Below the pieces are notes generated by a model. The model was not told where the DNA came from. It ran no database searches and worked only from the letters and a program-made list of their open reading frames with translations. Made by a program: the position numbers and the translations under genes. DNA of 6,150 nucleotides, from positions 1 through 6,150 of the forward strand of contig JAGVNP010000088.1 of the NCBI GenBank assembly GCA_020053185.1, given 5' to 3'. Origin of the DNA: Deltaproteobacteria bacterium (GTDB lineage Bacteria; Desulfobacterota; Desulfomonilia; UBA1062). Positions within the stretch are counted from its first letter, which is position 1. Each line of letters starts with the position of its first letter. Shown here piece by piece: positions 6,043 to 6,150 of the stretch.

Positions 6043-6064
6043 TCGCAATATCGCGTAGTGCCAC
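6037..6064. repeat. Imperfect 28-bp palindrome upstream of the operon
   Basis: Arms GTGGC (6037-6041) and GCCAC (6060-6064) enclose a near-palindromic centre, CGCAATATCGCG (6044-6055). The element lies between the tRNA-Glu terminator and the first gene of the pilus operon, and overlaps the likely -35 region. It could be an operator or a small hairpin. No known binding-site family is recognised. Confidence 0.4.
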
Positions 6065-6077
6065 ATTTGTAAAAAAC

Positions 6078-6108
6078 AAAAGGCTATCCGCAAGACGGAT
6101 AGCCTTTT
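6078..6108 (-). terminator. Intrinsic terminator of the tRNA-Glu transcript
   Basis: A perfect 13-bp stem, with core AGGCTATCCG (6081-6090) and CGGATAGCCT (6096-6105) extended by three A-T pairs, closes a 5-base loop at 6091-6095. On the minus strand it is followed by a T-rich run (6077-6071, GTTTTTT) and starts eight bases after the tRNA 3' end. This is a textbook Rho-independent terminator and separates the tRNA gene from the pilus operon. The + strand side also has a short T-run, so it could work in both directions, but no + strand gene ends nearby. Confidence 0.93.
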
Positions 6109-6115
6109 TGATTCC

Positions 6116-6150
6116 TGGCGTCCCCAAGGGGATTTGAACCCCTGTCGCCG
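6116..6150 (-). tRNA. tRNA-Glu, 3' part only (runs off the window)
   Basis: On the minus strand the last 35 bases of a tRNA are visible: the end of the anticodon stem (CGG) and variable loop (CGAC), T-stem AGGGG/CCCCT around loop TTCAAAT, acceptor strand TGGGGAC, discriminator G and encoded CCA (6118-6116). The T-arm and GGGGAC-G-CCA end match the proteobacterial tRNA-Glu pattern very closely. The anticodon lies outside the window, so the isotype is inferred from this 3' half. An encoded CCA and the terminator eight bases downstream support a functional gene. Confidence 0.88.

Noticed and set aside
6043..6064. Possible sigma-54 promoter on the minus strand (TGGCAC followed by TTGC)
   Set aside because: Nine bases lie between TGGCAC and TTGC where the -24/-12 class needs about five, so the GG and GC elements are four bases too far apart.
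6116..6150. tRNA-Glu 3' end as an integration site for a mobile element
   Set aside because: No integrase or repeated tRNA 3' fragment is seen downstream. The flanking DNA is a terminator and housekeeping-type pilus genes.

Overview
The window looks like chromosomal DNA of a Gram-negative bacterium, most probably a deltaproteobacterium in the broad sense (Desulfobacterota and relatives). The basis is the gene order pilB-pilT-pilC, a PilT that reads like the PilT4 type known from Geobacter, a proteobacterial-type tRNA-Glu with an encoded CCA, and moderate GC content judged by eye. The lineage is inferred from memory of these families and was not tested by a search.

Layout. Positions 1-113 are a short leader with one reasonable sigma-70-like promoter candidate. 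Positions 114-809 (+) encode RlmB, a SpoU/TrmH-family 23S rRNA 2'-O-ribose methyltransferase. Positions 810-977 separate convergent genes and hold three short degenerate tandem arrays: two arrays of about 9-bp units in inverted orientation (819-854 and 872-908), and six 7-bp units (936-977) that abut the pilC stop codon. Everything from 978 to 6013 is on the minus strand and appears to be one operon, transcribed from high to low coordinates: a 115-aa protein of unknown function, a 190-aa HD-domain protein, PilB, PilT and PilC. Upstream of it lie a strong intrinsic terminator (6078-6108) and the 3' part of a tRNA-Glu gene (6116-6150), which runs off the window.

How the genes work together. PilB (extension ATPase), PilT (retraction ATPase) and PilC (inner-membrane platform) are the cytoplasmic and inner-membrane motor of a type IVa pilus. 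PilB carries an N-terminal MshEN-type domain, a family known to bind cyclic di-GMP in several homologues, so extension may respond to that messenger. The two leading genes are linked to the motor by close spacing and shared strand only. The HD protein lacks HD-GYP signatures, so it is not an obvious cyclic di-GMP phosphodiesterase. The major pilin, the PilSR regulators and the PilMNOPQ alignment/secretin genes are not here and must lie elsewhere if the pilus is complete.

I found no mobile element, CRISPR array or defence system. The items most worth a second look are the inverted nonamer arrays and the heptamer array between the convergent genes, the unrecognised 115-aa gene at the head of the pilus operon, and its possible leaderless promoter.
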